Part shown: in pieces, positions 14,101 to 25,043 of the stretch
How positions within the stretch are numbered: position 1 is the stretch's first letter
Layout of the letters: each line of letters starts with the position of its first letter
DNA from: Chrysoperla carnea
Taxonomy: Eukaryota; Arthropoda; Insecta; Neuroptera; Chrysopidae
Direction: 5' to 3'
Length of the DNA stretch: 64,000 nucleotides
Assembly (NCBI RefSeq): GCF_905475395.1
Contig: NC_058342.1
Location: forward strand, 28,802,640 to 28,866,639
Translations under genes and position numbers: made by a program
The notes under the pieces: model-generated
Seen by the model: the letters and a program-made list of their open reading frames with translations, nothing else
What the model was told of the DNA's origin: nothing
Database searches by the model: none

Positions 14101-14854
14101 TCCGATTAAAGTTGGGCGGGCGAGCCGGGCTAGACAACCATCCAAAATCCCAGGTGAGAGCGTTTTTTCGAATCAATTTCAGCTCGGTTATCGTGACTTT
14201 TGGGTCCTAAAATGACGATAAATTTTACTGTGGCTTATGCATTAGAATTTATAAAAACGCAGGTCAGTAATAAATTATACTACAAAATCGAACATTATCA
14301 GAAAATTTTAAAAGTTAATTCTTGTGGCCACTCTGTAGTAGATTTTAATACGTTGTCAGATTGCGTTTCTCGTAGCAAAATTCTTATTGTTATTTAAAAC
14401 TAAAAAGATACATTAAACCCCTTTCTATACCATCCAACTGTACTCAGTTAAGATTGGTTCGTACAGGGATCTCCAATCGTTCAAAGTATAAGGCAAGCAT
14501 CCAAGGTGATGAATCTTCACGTAGGATATTTGTACTTGCAGAAATCTACAGCGATCGAACTTTGATATTCAACGTTGCTGAAGGGCTCAAAAAAATTCAT
14601 TTTATTCCCTGATTCCACGAAACGTTTCCTTCATGAAGTACCAAAAGCTGATCTACATTCTAAGGACTCTAATATGAGTCCTCTTTTATCTTACCTATTA
14701 TAATTATAAATTTCAATTTTAGCAATTTTTTTTAAACACAAATTTCCTTTTTCAGCAACCACATCAACAATTAGTAATGGGCAATTATCCTGTAAATGCA
14801 AGTCTTATGATTGGAGATTACGTGACCCCATCGAATAATGTTTATCGCCAATAA
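5121..14854 (+). CDS. CARM1: Histone-arginine methyltransferase CARM1/PRMT4 (CARMER), six coding exons
   Basis: Type I protein arginine methyltransferase: it transfers methyl groups from S-adenosylmethionine to arginines of histone H3 and of splicing and transcription factors, in the nucleus. Exons: 5121-5253, 7129-8037, 10076-10486, 12156-12263, 13895-14034, 14756-14854. All introns are GT-AG and phases agree, giving 1,800 nt or 599 aa, close to vertebrate CARM1 (608). Exon 1 plus the start of exon 2 form the N-terminal PH-like domain. Exon 2 holds SAM-binding motif I ([12 protein letters not shown]), post-I VYAVEAS and the double-E loop [13 protein letters not shown]. Exon 3 holds the THW loop (THWYQVRC) and the [10 protein letters not shown] tail. 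Exons 4-6 encode the variable C-terminus, including SVNGLGEV, which aligns with the Drosophila tail as I remember it. Retaining intron 3 would end the protein ten codons later (NFYNSDRSF, stop), a possible short isoform. The start is the first ATG, in AAAATGG context. Confidence 0.95.
6741..6843 (+). repeat. Dispersed repeat fragment in CARM1 intron 1
   Basis: The block with ACTCACGGTGCAAAAATGTA and CCGCTTAAGAAAAAAAC recurs at about 30,117-30,222 with few differences. A following GATCGAGTTAGTA segment at 6,954 also has a counterpart at 30,453. The family is unknown. Confidence 0.6.
8469..8803 (+). repeat. Two-copy tandem duplication in CARM1 intron 2
   Basis: ACCATTAAAAGCCACAATTT starts at 8469 and 8628. 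Each copy continues with AAATGACGAAAAACGCGATT, GCAATAAAACCGTGTTTTCT and TTTTACCTTCATT. The second copy carries about 18 extra bases (around TCATACAAGCCGAG). It is non-coding. Confidence 0.8.
9644..9916 (+). repeat. Pair of ~100-bp direct repeats in CARM1 intron 2
   Basis: The segments 9644-9744 and 9821-9916 share GGTTTTCAAGGAGTGCA and ACCCTTGATCTAGGTG in the same order. An open frame of 118 codons (9380-9736) runs over the left copy, but it has no recognisable domain and ends within the repeat, so I do not call it a gene. Confidence 0.65.
11529..11745 (-). repeat. Partial copy of a ~500-bp dispersed repeat family, CARM1 intron 3
   Basis: It carries the family landmarks in reverse orientation: TTTCAGCTTGATATCTCTTT, GTAGCATCAACATTTTTAAG and GGGACTAAACTTGGTATACC. 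Related copies lie near 32.1, 33.5, 37.8, 45.4, 49.9, 52.0 and 54.2 kb. No coding capacity is seen, so it is a non-autonomous element of unknown class. Confidence 0.8.
12913..13350. mobile_element. MITE-like element with ~65-bp inverted ends, CARM1 intron 4
   Basis: The left end (AATCAATGCTATTTAACGAA, then TAGGTACAATATGGACTAGG) is matched in reverse complement by the right end (CCTAGTCCATATTGTACCTA, then ATAGTATTGATTC), with a one-base indel. The interior is about 310 bp and has no long frame. No clean target duplication was found. Confidence 0.8.
13475..13697. mobile_element. Fold-back MITE with ~46-bp near-perfect inverted ends, CARM1 intron 4
   Basis: TTTGAAGAAATAAAACTTCC at the left end is mirrored by GGAAGTTTTATTTCTTCAAA at the right end. 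The match continues inward through AATTTTCTTTGCTTAG and CCACTTATAT with a single mismatch. The interior is short and AT-rich. It lies only 124 bp after the previous inverted-repeat element, in the same intron. Confidence 0.85.
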
Positions 14855-17018
14855 AGAAAATAACAAAAATTCTGCACACCAAAGTTTTAATTTAGCTGTC
14901 GACTTTAGGAAGAAAAGTATTAATTATTAAACTAAAAAAAAAAACTAATATTAGGTCCTTTTTAGATCGAATATTTTATTAAGAAAGGAAAAAAATGGAT
15001 AGTTTAATTATATTTTTTCTTGTTCCGTTTTTCTTTCGAACAACAATAATGTTTTCTTTTGGTTTTCATTTTTTTTAAATCGAAGATCAGTCTTTTTTTT
15101 TATTAATATTTTTTAACTAGTAATAGAATCATCTTAAAAAAGAATTTCACGAATTCTAATATCACGTTCCTTTTTCATTAGGAAGCAATAGAACGTTTTA
15201 AATCAATTTGTTCTAGTTAATTCTTGGGAGGAAAGAGCAGACAATAAAGATAAAACCACGTAACCTTACATGCGCTTTGTGGAGAAATAGTTTAATTTAA
15301 TGTCAAAAGTAATCGATACACAAAATGGCGCATAGAAGGTTCTGGAATTAGCCAAAAAAATCGGGAATGCTAGCCTATATTATTTTTCATAATAGCACTT
15401 AAATTGCAGTCTTTGACACTTTACTTCTTCTGGATAGCTATCTCGATTTTAACGACAGGGAATTCAGAAAAATGTATTTAATCGAAAAAAATTTCTCAAA
15501 ATAGGCTTTTTTTTTATTAAAATTTCAAAAAAGCTCTTTTTTCGAACTCTTACTATCATTCTCATGCGCCTCTTTGTATTACGGTTACATTTTCCATCAG
15601 ATTATGATTAATATAAGCTTTTTAAACACCCTTTCGTGCTCTATTTTCCGGTAAAGTTAGCGTAATAGAATTCGTGCAATGTCTTTTATCTGATGGTTCT
15701 TGAATTATATACTTGTTTTTATGAATTATGCGCACACTGCGCATGTGTTCAAATCGAGATGACATTGTATAGAAGCAATAAGGAGAAAATGTAATCCATA
15801 ATAATTCACGATATAATCGTGGATTCGAAGTCATGTGTTTAGAATATTATATTGATCAGTATTAGAATTTTCTTGGTTCTACTTAAAACAGAGCACAATT
15901 CTCTCTCCTTTATGATTATTTTTTAATTTTGAGAAACTAAACTCCCATTTTTTTTTTTGGAGTATGGATCATAACGTCACGAATTTTAAGCGTTTTACAT
16001 CAGTCCAGATATTTTTTTTTTATTGAATGGAAAAACGAATTTTTTTTGGAAAAATTTGTTTTTCCCGTAATTATGATTGTAAATAGTTAGAATAATTTTT
16101 ATTTTTAAATGTTTGTATGATAGACCTGGAAAATCAGGAAGAAAATAAACAATTTTTGGAATTAAAGTTGAATACATTTTTCAAAATTTAATTTAAGGGG
16201 GGTTATATCACTCTAGAATGGCGTACTTGACAAATTTTTGAAAAGCCGAGCTGAAATGCATCATAAACTTTTTTTCAAATCAATTTTTTACCTATAAAAT
16301 CGACCGAGCCGAAAAGTATAGTACATTTTTTTACCCAAAGGTAATCGACCGAACAGAAAAGCATAATAAACTCAAGTATTAAAGGAAAAATTAGTTTTAA
16401 CAATTTTATCAACATTTCAAACAGCCTGAGAGAAATCGAATTTGAAACCGCAATAGCTCGTTTGAAAACTTTCTAGTTTTAGAATATATTTCTCAAAAAT
16501 TTTTATCATCCCTTGCCGCTGTGCACGGGGGATTGAAAGAGTGAGCTCCCAATCTGAAACTCGTTGGATAGAGAAAAAATTCAGTGGCATAAATATAAAG
16601 CTTTCTGTTTGGACCTAATGTTAGTTTTGGATCACATGATACAGATCAAAAATTTGTCAAATTTTCTTATATCATTAATCCGATAGAGTGGTATATAATT
16701 TTATTCTTCTAGTTCTTAATAGCTAGCCAAAAGTTGACACCGTTGGGAAAGAACGTGGCTGACTAACCTTATAAATCTGGGGGAAATTTGGCATTTTTGT
16801 ATAAAATAAGTTGCAGAATAATTGCGTATTTTGCGCTTACTCTTAAAAAAAAGAGTTTTCGTGTTTGGCTAGTTGTTATAAGACACGCCAAAACAATATT
16901 TGCCTAAAACTAGAATTTGGAAAGCCAGTGAGTGATCCTCTCTCCTTTTTTTCGACAAATACAGGATCTATATTCTAAATTATTTGTTAGAAAGTTGCAG
17001 CTTTTAAGATAACTTATA
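14855..17018. other. CARM1 3' UTR candidate and gene-free region
   Basis: The CARM1 transcript presumably ends within the first part; an AATAAAG overlaps the stop region at 14,849-14,855, and later A/T-rich stretches offer other poly(A) sites. Short reverse-strand frames at 15.6-16.2 kb have no family features. I see no gene. Confidence 0.5.
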
Positions 17019-17477
17019 CAGTCAAAACCATTTATAACGACATTAAAAATACCTACAGTCATGGTCGTTATAGCTGATAGTCATTTTAAGCGATATGTAC
17101 TTTTTTAATCCCTTTCGAAATTACCTTCTGAAAGGAATGTTAGTCCGATCGTTAAAAAATAATTTGAAATACGAAAGGGTTGGAGTGGGGAGCCTAAATT
17201 TGATCCTTTGGAAATCAAGTTTGTCTTTTGACGATCAGACTTTCAATTTCCTGACCTAGAAGCTAATTCGGAGATTCTTTCACTAGAAAATAATCCGAAG
17301 AAGTCCGGTTGTCAAAATACAAGCTGCAATACAATTCTATAGTGTTGCAACCTGTGGCGATCGATCGAAAAAACCTGGAAATACCAGGGAATTTTCAAGA
17401 CGGTATGTTAATGTTTGTATTTATACTTGGATTCAGTTTGAATCTTGCCAATTCGTCGTTATAATTGATTTTGACTG
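17019..17477. mobile_element. Tc1/mariner-pogo-type MITE with TA target duplication
   Basis: CAGTCAAAACCATTTATAAC opens the element and GTTATAATTGATTTTGACTG closes it; the ends are reverse complements with two mismatches. Each is flanked by TA. The 459-bp interior has no transposase. The related element at 18.73-19.46 kb has similar ends. Confidence 0.85.
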
Positions 17478-17924
17478 TAACTTCTTTTTCTATCGACAAA
17501 TTTGCGAAGCCGAAATCGATCCTGTAATTGTGTAAATATAATAATGAAAGTGTGCTCGTAATTAACATGATAATTTTCTCATCACTTATATTTTTAGAAG
17601 AAAAATATTTCGATAGACTTGAAAACTGTGATTTTTTTTTTATGTTTACGAAACGTTCCGCATATTTTTTATTATAAATAATTTTTTTTTAAATTAAAAT
17701 GATTTTTTTAAAATTGTGTTGATATTTTAGATCGTCACATCTATCTTTAAAAAAAGCAAAAAAAAAAAAGGATTCATAATTTACTTTGAGGGAAAATCGC
17801 CAACATATTGTACTTAAACGGAGATAATTTCGTTTCTACAACATTTGATGAAATTCGGTTCCATACGAATTTTTTATAGCCTCAAAATAGCCAAATTTAT
17901 AAGTAACCCTCATAAATTACTTAA

Positions 17925-18206
17925 AAAGTTTTTTCCTAATATTATCGTCGTGTAAAATTCACGAATGTTTGTTCCACAATTCCTGCCGCAGTTGGAAGAT
18001 TTTCTCTCGAAAACTCTACTACAGCCAAATAGCAGTCTATTGACCAATCTCATTTCACGTGAAAACCGTTTTTTCCATAGTTCATAGCTCAAATAGTATT
18101 CTTTATTGGCCACCTGACCATTCGGAATGCATTTATGATAGAAGAAACGAAAAATGTCGAAGCAATCAGTAAGGATTACCTTGATTTTAAGAACGAGATA
18201 TCCCAT
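17925..18206 (-). pseudogene. Mariner-like transposase relic
   Basis: Read on the minus strand, one frame gives LTDCFDIFRFFYHKCIPNGQ followed by VANKEYYLS, the well-known mariner segment just before the second catalytic region. Another frame, downstream on the same strand, gives RQELWNKHS, a stop, then ILHDDN, matching the RPELWKNNSWFLHHDNA region that carries the second catalytic Asp. The frame therefore shifts between the two and an internal stop interrupts it. The N-terminal and C-terminal parts were not found, so this is an inactive fragment of a plain DNA transposon. Confidence 0.75.
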
Positions 18207-18732
18207 CTCAAAAGATTCGAATTATTATATTTTATATCAACCATCATAATCAGGCAATAATACGCGCCTCCGACATTTTTCCCAATAATTCTATAATGTA
18301 CGTTACGATTTCTTTATCGAAGGTTTCCGTGTCTCCAAAATAACTACAATATGCAAGGCGTTCCAAAAAGCTTTTTTTTCGATACTCCCAAGTAATTTTA
18401 TCAATCCATTTTTCATTTAAAGATGTGATCTAGAAAAAAAAACCATTTTTCTTAATTTTAATTTGTTACAATATCAATTTTGATGCAATAATTTATTTCT
18501 ATTTTTGTTTTTTTTGTGGGAAGATCAAAAACGAAAAAATCTTTGACAATCTTTTGGAAAAAAATTAAAAATAAATCGTCTTCCGTCTCTATATTTTTTT
18601 AAAATGATTTTATTGCTTTGATTGTGTGTACAAATTTGTAGGGTGTTTAGAGGGGGTTTGTAAAAATAAAATCTCATGGAAAAATTATCCAATTTTTAAA
18701 TAAAAATAATTGTAAGTTTTAAATATTAACTA

Positions 18733-19463
18733 CAGTCAAAGTCGGTTATTACGATATTGAAGCGTTATAAGCGATATTTTTATTTTAATTCTACAGAATA
18801 ATTAATTATCTTCTGAGAGAAATAGCACTAAAAGCTAATTTGGGGACTCATTAAAAATATTCTTTATTCGAGGGAAAAATGAACGCCCGACCCTCGAAAA
18901 ACAAACTGGAACACAAAAAAGTGGCAATGGGACACTAAGTGATCCTAATTCTTTTAAAATAATTTATAACGCTGTATTCGAAATCAACTACCAGGCCAAG
19001 AACATATATATAAGGACGTGAAACTCCTATTTCGAGTTATAAACGCCCATGGCTGAATTTACGGCGCCTAGTCTAGAGTCTGGGCGGGATCTAGTCATCG
19101 GTCGTTGCGTACTATACTGCGCATAAGGCTGTCTGGCTGTCTAAGTGATTGAAAACAAAAGACAGCCTGATGCACAGTACAAAATACGCAACGACCGAGG
19201 ACTAGAACCCGCCCAGATTTTCGCCTCTTTTTCTGCTACCCTCTCCACTTGAGTTTCACCTCCTTATATATATATGTTCTTGTACCAGATTTTGATCGCG
19301 TAATAGACAGAGCGCCGTATTTTTGTGGTCGCGTTTATCACGGTTCAATGTATAAGCTTCAAATTAAAGTGAATATTACTCAAAATTAAATAAAACTTCA
19401 AAAAAGTTTTTACCTTGCCAGTTAATTGTTACAAGCGATATGTCACTTTAACCGATTTTGATT
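18733..19463. mobile_element. Tc1/mariner-pogo-type MITE carrying a nested fold-back insertion
   Basis: It starts TA-CAGTCAAAGTCGGTTATTA and ends ACCGATTTTGATTATA, a degraded reverse complement, so the right boundary is approximate. It belongs with the 17.02-17.48 kb element by its ends. It is split by the palindromic element at 18,997-19,282. Confidence 0.7.
18997..19282. mobile_element. Long fold-back (palindromic) element nested in a MITE
   Basis: CAAGAACATATATATAAGGA at the left is mirrored by TCCTTATATATATATGTTCT-TG at the right with small indels. Deeper inside, GGTCGTTGCGTACTATACTG is mirrored by CAGTACAAAATACGCAACGA and GCTGTCTGGCTGTCT by AGACAGCC, so nearly the whole 286 bp folds on itself. 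TACCAG occurs just outside both ends and may be the target duplication. Confidence 0.8.
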
Positions 19464-20745
19464 ATAATCAATAAATAAAAAATTCGTGTATCGATACAAT
19501 TTTGAAAATTTTATGTAATAATTTATTGAATTTTTTTTTTTTTTTTTAAGTAGGAACTAATTTATTTATTTTAAATAATTCAAATATTTAACAAACAAAA
19601 AATTGACGATTTTTTATTTTAGAAATTAATTAAACATTTTGTTTCTTTTTTTGTTACATCAAAATTTAAAAATGTAAAGAAATATGCGGTCTAAATACTG
19701 AATTATATTATATGCTTTAAATTTTAACGATACTCGATGTAAATTGGGTCTCGGTCGATTTGGCTGAAATTGTGAAATGTTATAGATCTCAACATTCTGA
19801 TCAAAAGTTATCATTTTCCCAAAGTGATCTTATGGGTAGTTTCAGAGATATACATGGGGGAAGTATGTGATATTAATGTGATAGAAAAATCAATAGTCGA
19901 CAACAGTAATGGGAATTGGTTGCTTGAAACATCTCAAATCTGGACATCTTTAACTGTCTGTCAGTGATAACGTGGAAAAAATCACATTTATAATCAATCG
20001 GGTGATATCGTTTTAATTTTAGTTTTCTATCGATAAATTTTTTATCAAATTTGCTTTTAAAATTTTTCTTGAATATCGTTAAAATTTAAACCACTTAATA
20101 TTTTTAAATTGAAAATAAAAAAAACCCTAGTTTAAGGATAATTGTATCTAAAAAAAAAAAATAAAAGTCCCCGAACGACGAAAAAAAAGAAGTAAAATAA
20201 GGACTTAAATAACTTATAAGAATGTCGATAAAAAGACAAAAATTTATATAATTTTTTCCGCTCAATTACGTTATATAATCAAAAATATCGTTTAATAGAA
20301 GTATTGTGGAAATTTTGCTAGTTATTGTGTGCTTCCAATTAAGCCCGTCCCTTCTTTTCTCGACGCAATATCGTTTTTACGATTTTGAAACACGATTTAT
20401 TTTATGTGTAGTAAAAAATAAACAACGAATTAGAATAATATCTTTGAATTTTTTTTTTGGTGAAAAATAGAGATTTTTTTAAACTCAGGCATTCAGTGAC
20501 GTAAAGAAAGGGGTGCTAAAATTAAATCAGTTAAGTTTAAATTCTTGATTTTCAACATAGGTTTATTGTCGAAACAACAATGTACCTGCTTCTTTCTTTA
20601 TAAATTTTTTCATCCTTAAGTATTTTAAATCATGTTAAATTCAAGTGCTATTTTGGGAACCATACAACAAGCGTTGCGTTAAAACTTTGCGATTAACAAT
20701 CAAATATCAGAAATGTACTCCAGCCTTGGATAGCTGATTAATATA
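19464..20745. other. AT-rich non-coding region, nothing recognised
   Basis: No frame with family features was found. It is composed of A/T runs and low-complexity stretches. Confidence 0.5.
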
Positions 20746-20946
20746 GGGTGTCCCATTTTCGATCTTATTTTTGAATATGCTGTCATTTTGCCTTGAATAA
20801 TTCCTGCGCTCGGGCCTGCGTTCATCAATGGAATATTTAGTTAATTTTGTTAACCGGAATGTTTTCACTTGTCACTTGTCCACATTCTAGTAGAAATACA
20901 CCAAAATGGCGTCAAATTTAAAAATAACATCGAAAATAGAATACCC
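20746..20946. mobile_element. Short MITE with 28-bp inverted ends (GGGTGTCCCATTTTCGAT family)
   Basis: GGGTGTCCCATTTTCGATCT at the left is mirrored by ATCGAAAATAGAATACCC at the right, and TTATTTTT continues the match inward. The same ends delimit the larger element at 24,416-25,043. The interior of about 145 bp is non-coding. Confidence 0.7.
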
Positions 20947-21680
20947 TTTTTTACAGATTTAGAAAGTTTTATATTGACATTGATGAGCGATTTTAAAAAG
21001 ACAATTTCGTGTTCCAAATCGTGTTTTGAAGTCACCGAAACTAATAATTTAGAGAGAATAGAATTAAAAAAAAAAAAAAAAATACCCAAAATATATTTTT
21101 GAAATTTACTTTTTAAGATCCTTTATCTTCATTCTTCTATTGAACGATATTTAAGGGCCCCGATCGTTTATAATATATGACAAAAAGTAAGGAATTTCAC
21201 AGGGTGTGTATGAAAAAGCAGGCCAAGTGGTAGGGTACACAGAAAAAAAGCATTTATCGAATAAGAAACGGATTGACATGTTTTGTATTTTAATTCGTCG
21301 TTACCTACCACCCTTTTGATTATTGATCATTAATTCTTGTTCACACTGTATATAAGAATGATCCAGATAATTCAGATAGCAAAATCCTTCGTTTTTTGTC
21401 ATTTGTTTTTAGCGATACCTGAGCCCTAAAAAATTAAGGGAGTAAAAATAAAGAATTAAATTAAGCTTTTTTTGAGTGAAATATGTGAAAGAATGATTTG
21501 AAAATTTTCATTTGTTTTTCTTCACTTTTTTTTAAATAAAACTATGATATACATAAATATAGATCCACTCAAAATAAAAAAGGGTCCTCCATAAAATATT
21601 GCATATTAAAATAAAGATATTTTTGATCCAACCCGTTTTTTCCTTTATTTCTATATATCCCACTTTTTTATAGACTTTAT
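20947..21680. other. Non-coding region, nothing recognised
   Basis: Overlapping short frames on both strands near 20.87-21.10 kb straddle the preceding MITE and have no domains. No gene is called. Confidence 0.5.
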
Positions 21681-22555
21681 CAGGGTCAGGGTCGTCTTAC
21701 CCAAGGGGTGTCCGGATACCAGGACGTAGACACCTAGGGGTAGCAAGCCGATCGCCTTAAATACTATGCGTAATGTGCTAGTTTTGAAAATTATCTAACA
21801 AACATTCATTATAATTTTTTCAAATCCCGATATGGATGGGGAAAATCTCTTTAATGAGTTGAAATTGAGTTTATTACCAAAAGGCAAAAAGTCTTTCTCA
21901 AAATTGAAAATAATAATAAAATATTTACGATCAAAAGTTTGAGAACTAAAAACACAGAGGCCTGAACCTGACAGTGTACCTAAAAACCTCTCTTTGACGA
22001 CCTCTCCGACCTAAAGTCCGTCGACGTCAAAGCACTCCTGCTGTTCTTAAACAACTCCAAATGGTTCATGGAGTAGTGGCCGGGGATGAGCCAACCCTTT
22101 GTCGGTACCACAACGGACCACCACATGGTCTAAGTGTGTCCCACCCCAGGACAGACACTATAGCCAAAATTGAATTCCATATTTAAAAATATACCTAACC
22201 CTATTTTGTAGTAGGTTAGGTTAGAGTGGATGAACTGATATGGGACAAACTTAGACTAAAGGGTCCATTGTGATATCGAAAAAGGACTAACCCATTCACC
22301 ACATTGTGGCCTTTTTAGTAAGTTGATTGGCTTCTCAATTTCCTGGAATGTCCCGGTTCGCATAGCAGATTTACATTCATTTATTCAGGAAGTTCATTTA
22401 AGGACGTTCGACAATCTTGTGCTACCTTTGAGTATTTTTAGTAAGTATTAAAAGAATAAAAAATTAAATTAAATTTTAGTTTTTTATTTTTTATTAACAA
22501 GAGGGGACAAGCTAATTTTTGTACCCTGGCATCAAAGATCGTTAAGACGGCCCTG
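21681..22555. mobile_element. Non-autonomous DNA element with CAGGGTCGTCTTA-type ends
   Basis: The left end CAGGGTCGTCTTACC (21,687) and the right end GTTAAGACGGCCCTG are inverted copies. The flanks GACTTTAT and AACTTCAT agree at six of eight positions, as an aged 8-bp duplication would; hAT elements make 8-bp duplications. No transposase frame is seen. A shorter relative lies at 27.50-27.75 kb. Confidence 0.6.
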
Positions 22556-24415
22556 AACTTCATCGATTCCAGTTGTTACATCAAAATTATTTCCCGTCCG
22601 TTAATTCGCCTTTTCTTATACCCGTTCTAAGAAGAATGTGTATTATTTTATGTGAGTAATAAATCAACTTAAAAAAAAAGGTACGCTTAACTATTATATC
22701 GATGTTTTGTCACATTCTGTAAACTCCCCCTTTCCTCTCCTCAAATTATGATGCTCGTATTTTATGGATAGACCCTAAATTACGCTTTAAAATTTAATTT
22801 CCATCACAGAAGATATTAAAAACTGTGCGCATGACATAATTAATTAGAACGAAATGTAGAATTGAAACTTCTAGCTATCTGTTTGACAAAACATTATTCT
22901 TCTTCAGGCTCCGCAGTTTCTCCCTCTGCCTGATTTAATTCTCGGAATATTTGGATAAAGATTAGATTTCCAATCAAATAATTTACTTTAGGAGACTTTT
23001 TCATTTAAAATATCCAAAGTCAATTTTTTTTACTTAAAAATGTTCCTTAATAGTAAGTTATAGTCGGGAGGGGGGCTTATGATAAAAGAGCATAGGTAAA
23101 AAAATTAGCGCAGAAACAAGTTCCTTAAAACATTTATAAAATACGTCGAAGATTCGTCAGGGCAACAAATCTAGGGGAAATAAATTCTAGATAATTAAAC
23201 CAATAACTCTTAATAAGTCTACTTATTTTTAAAATAATCAAGATGACCTTTCAGATGCTCCAAAACCACGACAGACCTCAATTAGAATAAAGTAATTTGT
23301 ATATATTTAAAGTATAAAACACTCCACCCACAAGATTTCACTACCCCTTAGAGTAGTTTTGGATACCCTGAAGCTCGTTTTTCCTTCCCTCACTTTTATC
23401 AACACTGACGCTATCTTTTGAAAATTGTATACAGTCTTGAAAGTATTTTTAGCGAAATATTAGCTATCATTTAAAACACTTTCAGATTTTGAAACGCCTA
23501 AGAATACCATAGCTGTTAACTATCAAATTCGTACAAGGAAATCACAATATGGTTGCATTCAATTTGAAAATATATTGAGTAAATGAAAATACCACTTGCG
23601 AGTATTACGGAAGAGTTGATAGACCTTAAATATGTGTCCAAAATTAAAGCCGAGTTTCAACTTCGTATTTTTTATGATGTCATGAGTCATATATTATGTA
23701 CGTGATTTAGTTGGTAGAGGAGTGCCGGTCAGAAGGCCTGAGTTTCTTTCCTTTGCTGCGCCGTAATTTAACTTTGTTTCCACAAGTATATTTTTTAGAA
23801 TTTTGTACAATTATTGGATTAAACTGACCAATATTTCTTTCCACTTTTAATCTATGGCCGCGTTCTGCCTAAGTGGGCCATACTGAGCGGAAAGATACTG
23901 ATATTAGCACTTTTTAGCGAGCTCTCACTTCTGCTAAATGTAGTAATATTCAGTGCAGCGAGATATGTATGGTATAATAATTCAATTTGACAATAACCAA
24001 AACTAAGCCATACATTCTCTATGTCAAAAAATAATGTGCGTTTTTTTATGACACAGAGATACATATAATCTTATCTTTATCAACACAAATACATAGATAA
24101 TGTAACGTTGACCCATCGCGCCATCGCGATTGACTAATTCAATTCATCTCTTCTCTTGTATTTACACAAAATCTCTTGTATTTCGTTTTGAGACGAAAGC
24201 TTCGAAACCTAGTATGATTTTGTAACGTTACTCGCAGTGTGGCCAAAGAAGTTTCACTTTAAAAATGTTACAGAACAGGTCAAAATTCTCCGACAATATT
24301 TTCCAGCGATATTTCTAATCAAGTAACGGACTTATATTTGTAAGAACATGATTTTTTTCAGTTCATTTTCTGTCAAGAAAATGCGTGGCAAAAATTAGCT
24401 TTGAAGGGTGTTCCA
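22556..24415. other. Gene-free region
   Basis: No host gene or clear element was recognised. The reverse frame at 23,852-24,064 (70 codons) lacks domain features. Confidence 0.5.
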
Positions 24416-25043
24416 TTTTCGATGTTATTTTTATTTAGTCTCCTTGTTTAACACGATGTACACTTGTTCCATGGAGATCATTCTGCCATTTCGTTGACAA
24501 ATTGCTTCTCGCTTGAGTTTGGTCTCCTTGCGTAATCTCCATCGTCAAGACTATAAGAGAAGGAGAGGAGAATAGAATGCATTCGATGGGATGATATACG
24601 TCCGGCACTTGTAAGTTCGCTTATGCGTATTGATTCTGCGCGGCTTCATGTATACTATGATAATTATACGCTCAGTGTTGCCAACTTTCAACTCTACGTC
24701 CCACTAAACAGGCGATAGAAAACCACTAAAAAACAACAAGAGAGCAATAATATTGCCAGAAATGATATTAAAATATTAAATTATTTAAATTATTTTACCA
24801 CTAAAGGTAGAAAAATAGTAGAAAAAAACCACTAGTTTTAGTGGTAAAACTACTAAGTTGACAACACTGTATACGCTATGGTCGTGAGATACAATCAGCG
24901 CCGCCAAATTCAGAAAAACGAACTTACAAGTGCCGGATGTATATGTGATCACTCAAAAAATAGATTTAAGTCTCCTTCTCTTATAGTCGTCTTCATGGTC
25001 TCCATAATTCGTTCTTCGATGACACATCGAAAATGAAACTCCC
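24416..25043. mobile_element. Fold-back element with long inverted ends, interrupted by a hAT-type MITE
   Basis: The left end GGGTGTTCCATTTTCGATGT is mirrored by ACATCGAAAATGAAACTCCC. Further inside, GACTATAAGAGAAGGAGA and CCGGCACTTGTAAGTTCG on the left have reverse complements on the right (TCTCCTTCTCTTATAGTC and CGAACTTACAAGTGCCGG). The arms are thus about 200 bp long. It belongs to the same family as 20,746-20,946. Confidence 0.85.
24673..24869. mobile_element. hAT-type MITE with perfect 8-bp target duplication
   Basis: The element starts CAGTGTTGCCAACTT and ends AAGTTGACAACACTG. It is flanked on both sides by TATACGCT, an exact 8-bp duplication as hAT transposases make. It is 197 bp long and non-coding, and it inserted into the loop of the larger fold-back element. 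Confidence 0.88.

Noticed and set aside
23705-23770. Possible tRNA-derived SINE start (TTAGTTGGTAGAGGAG)
   Set aside because: It resembles box A but no acceptable box B follows at the right distance and no second copy was seen.
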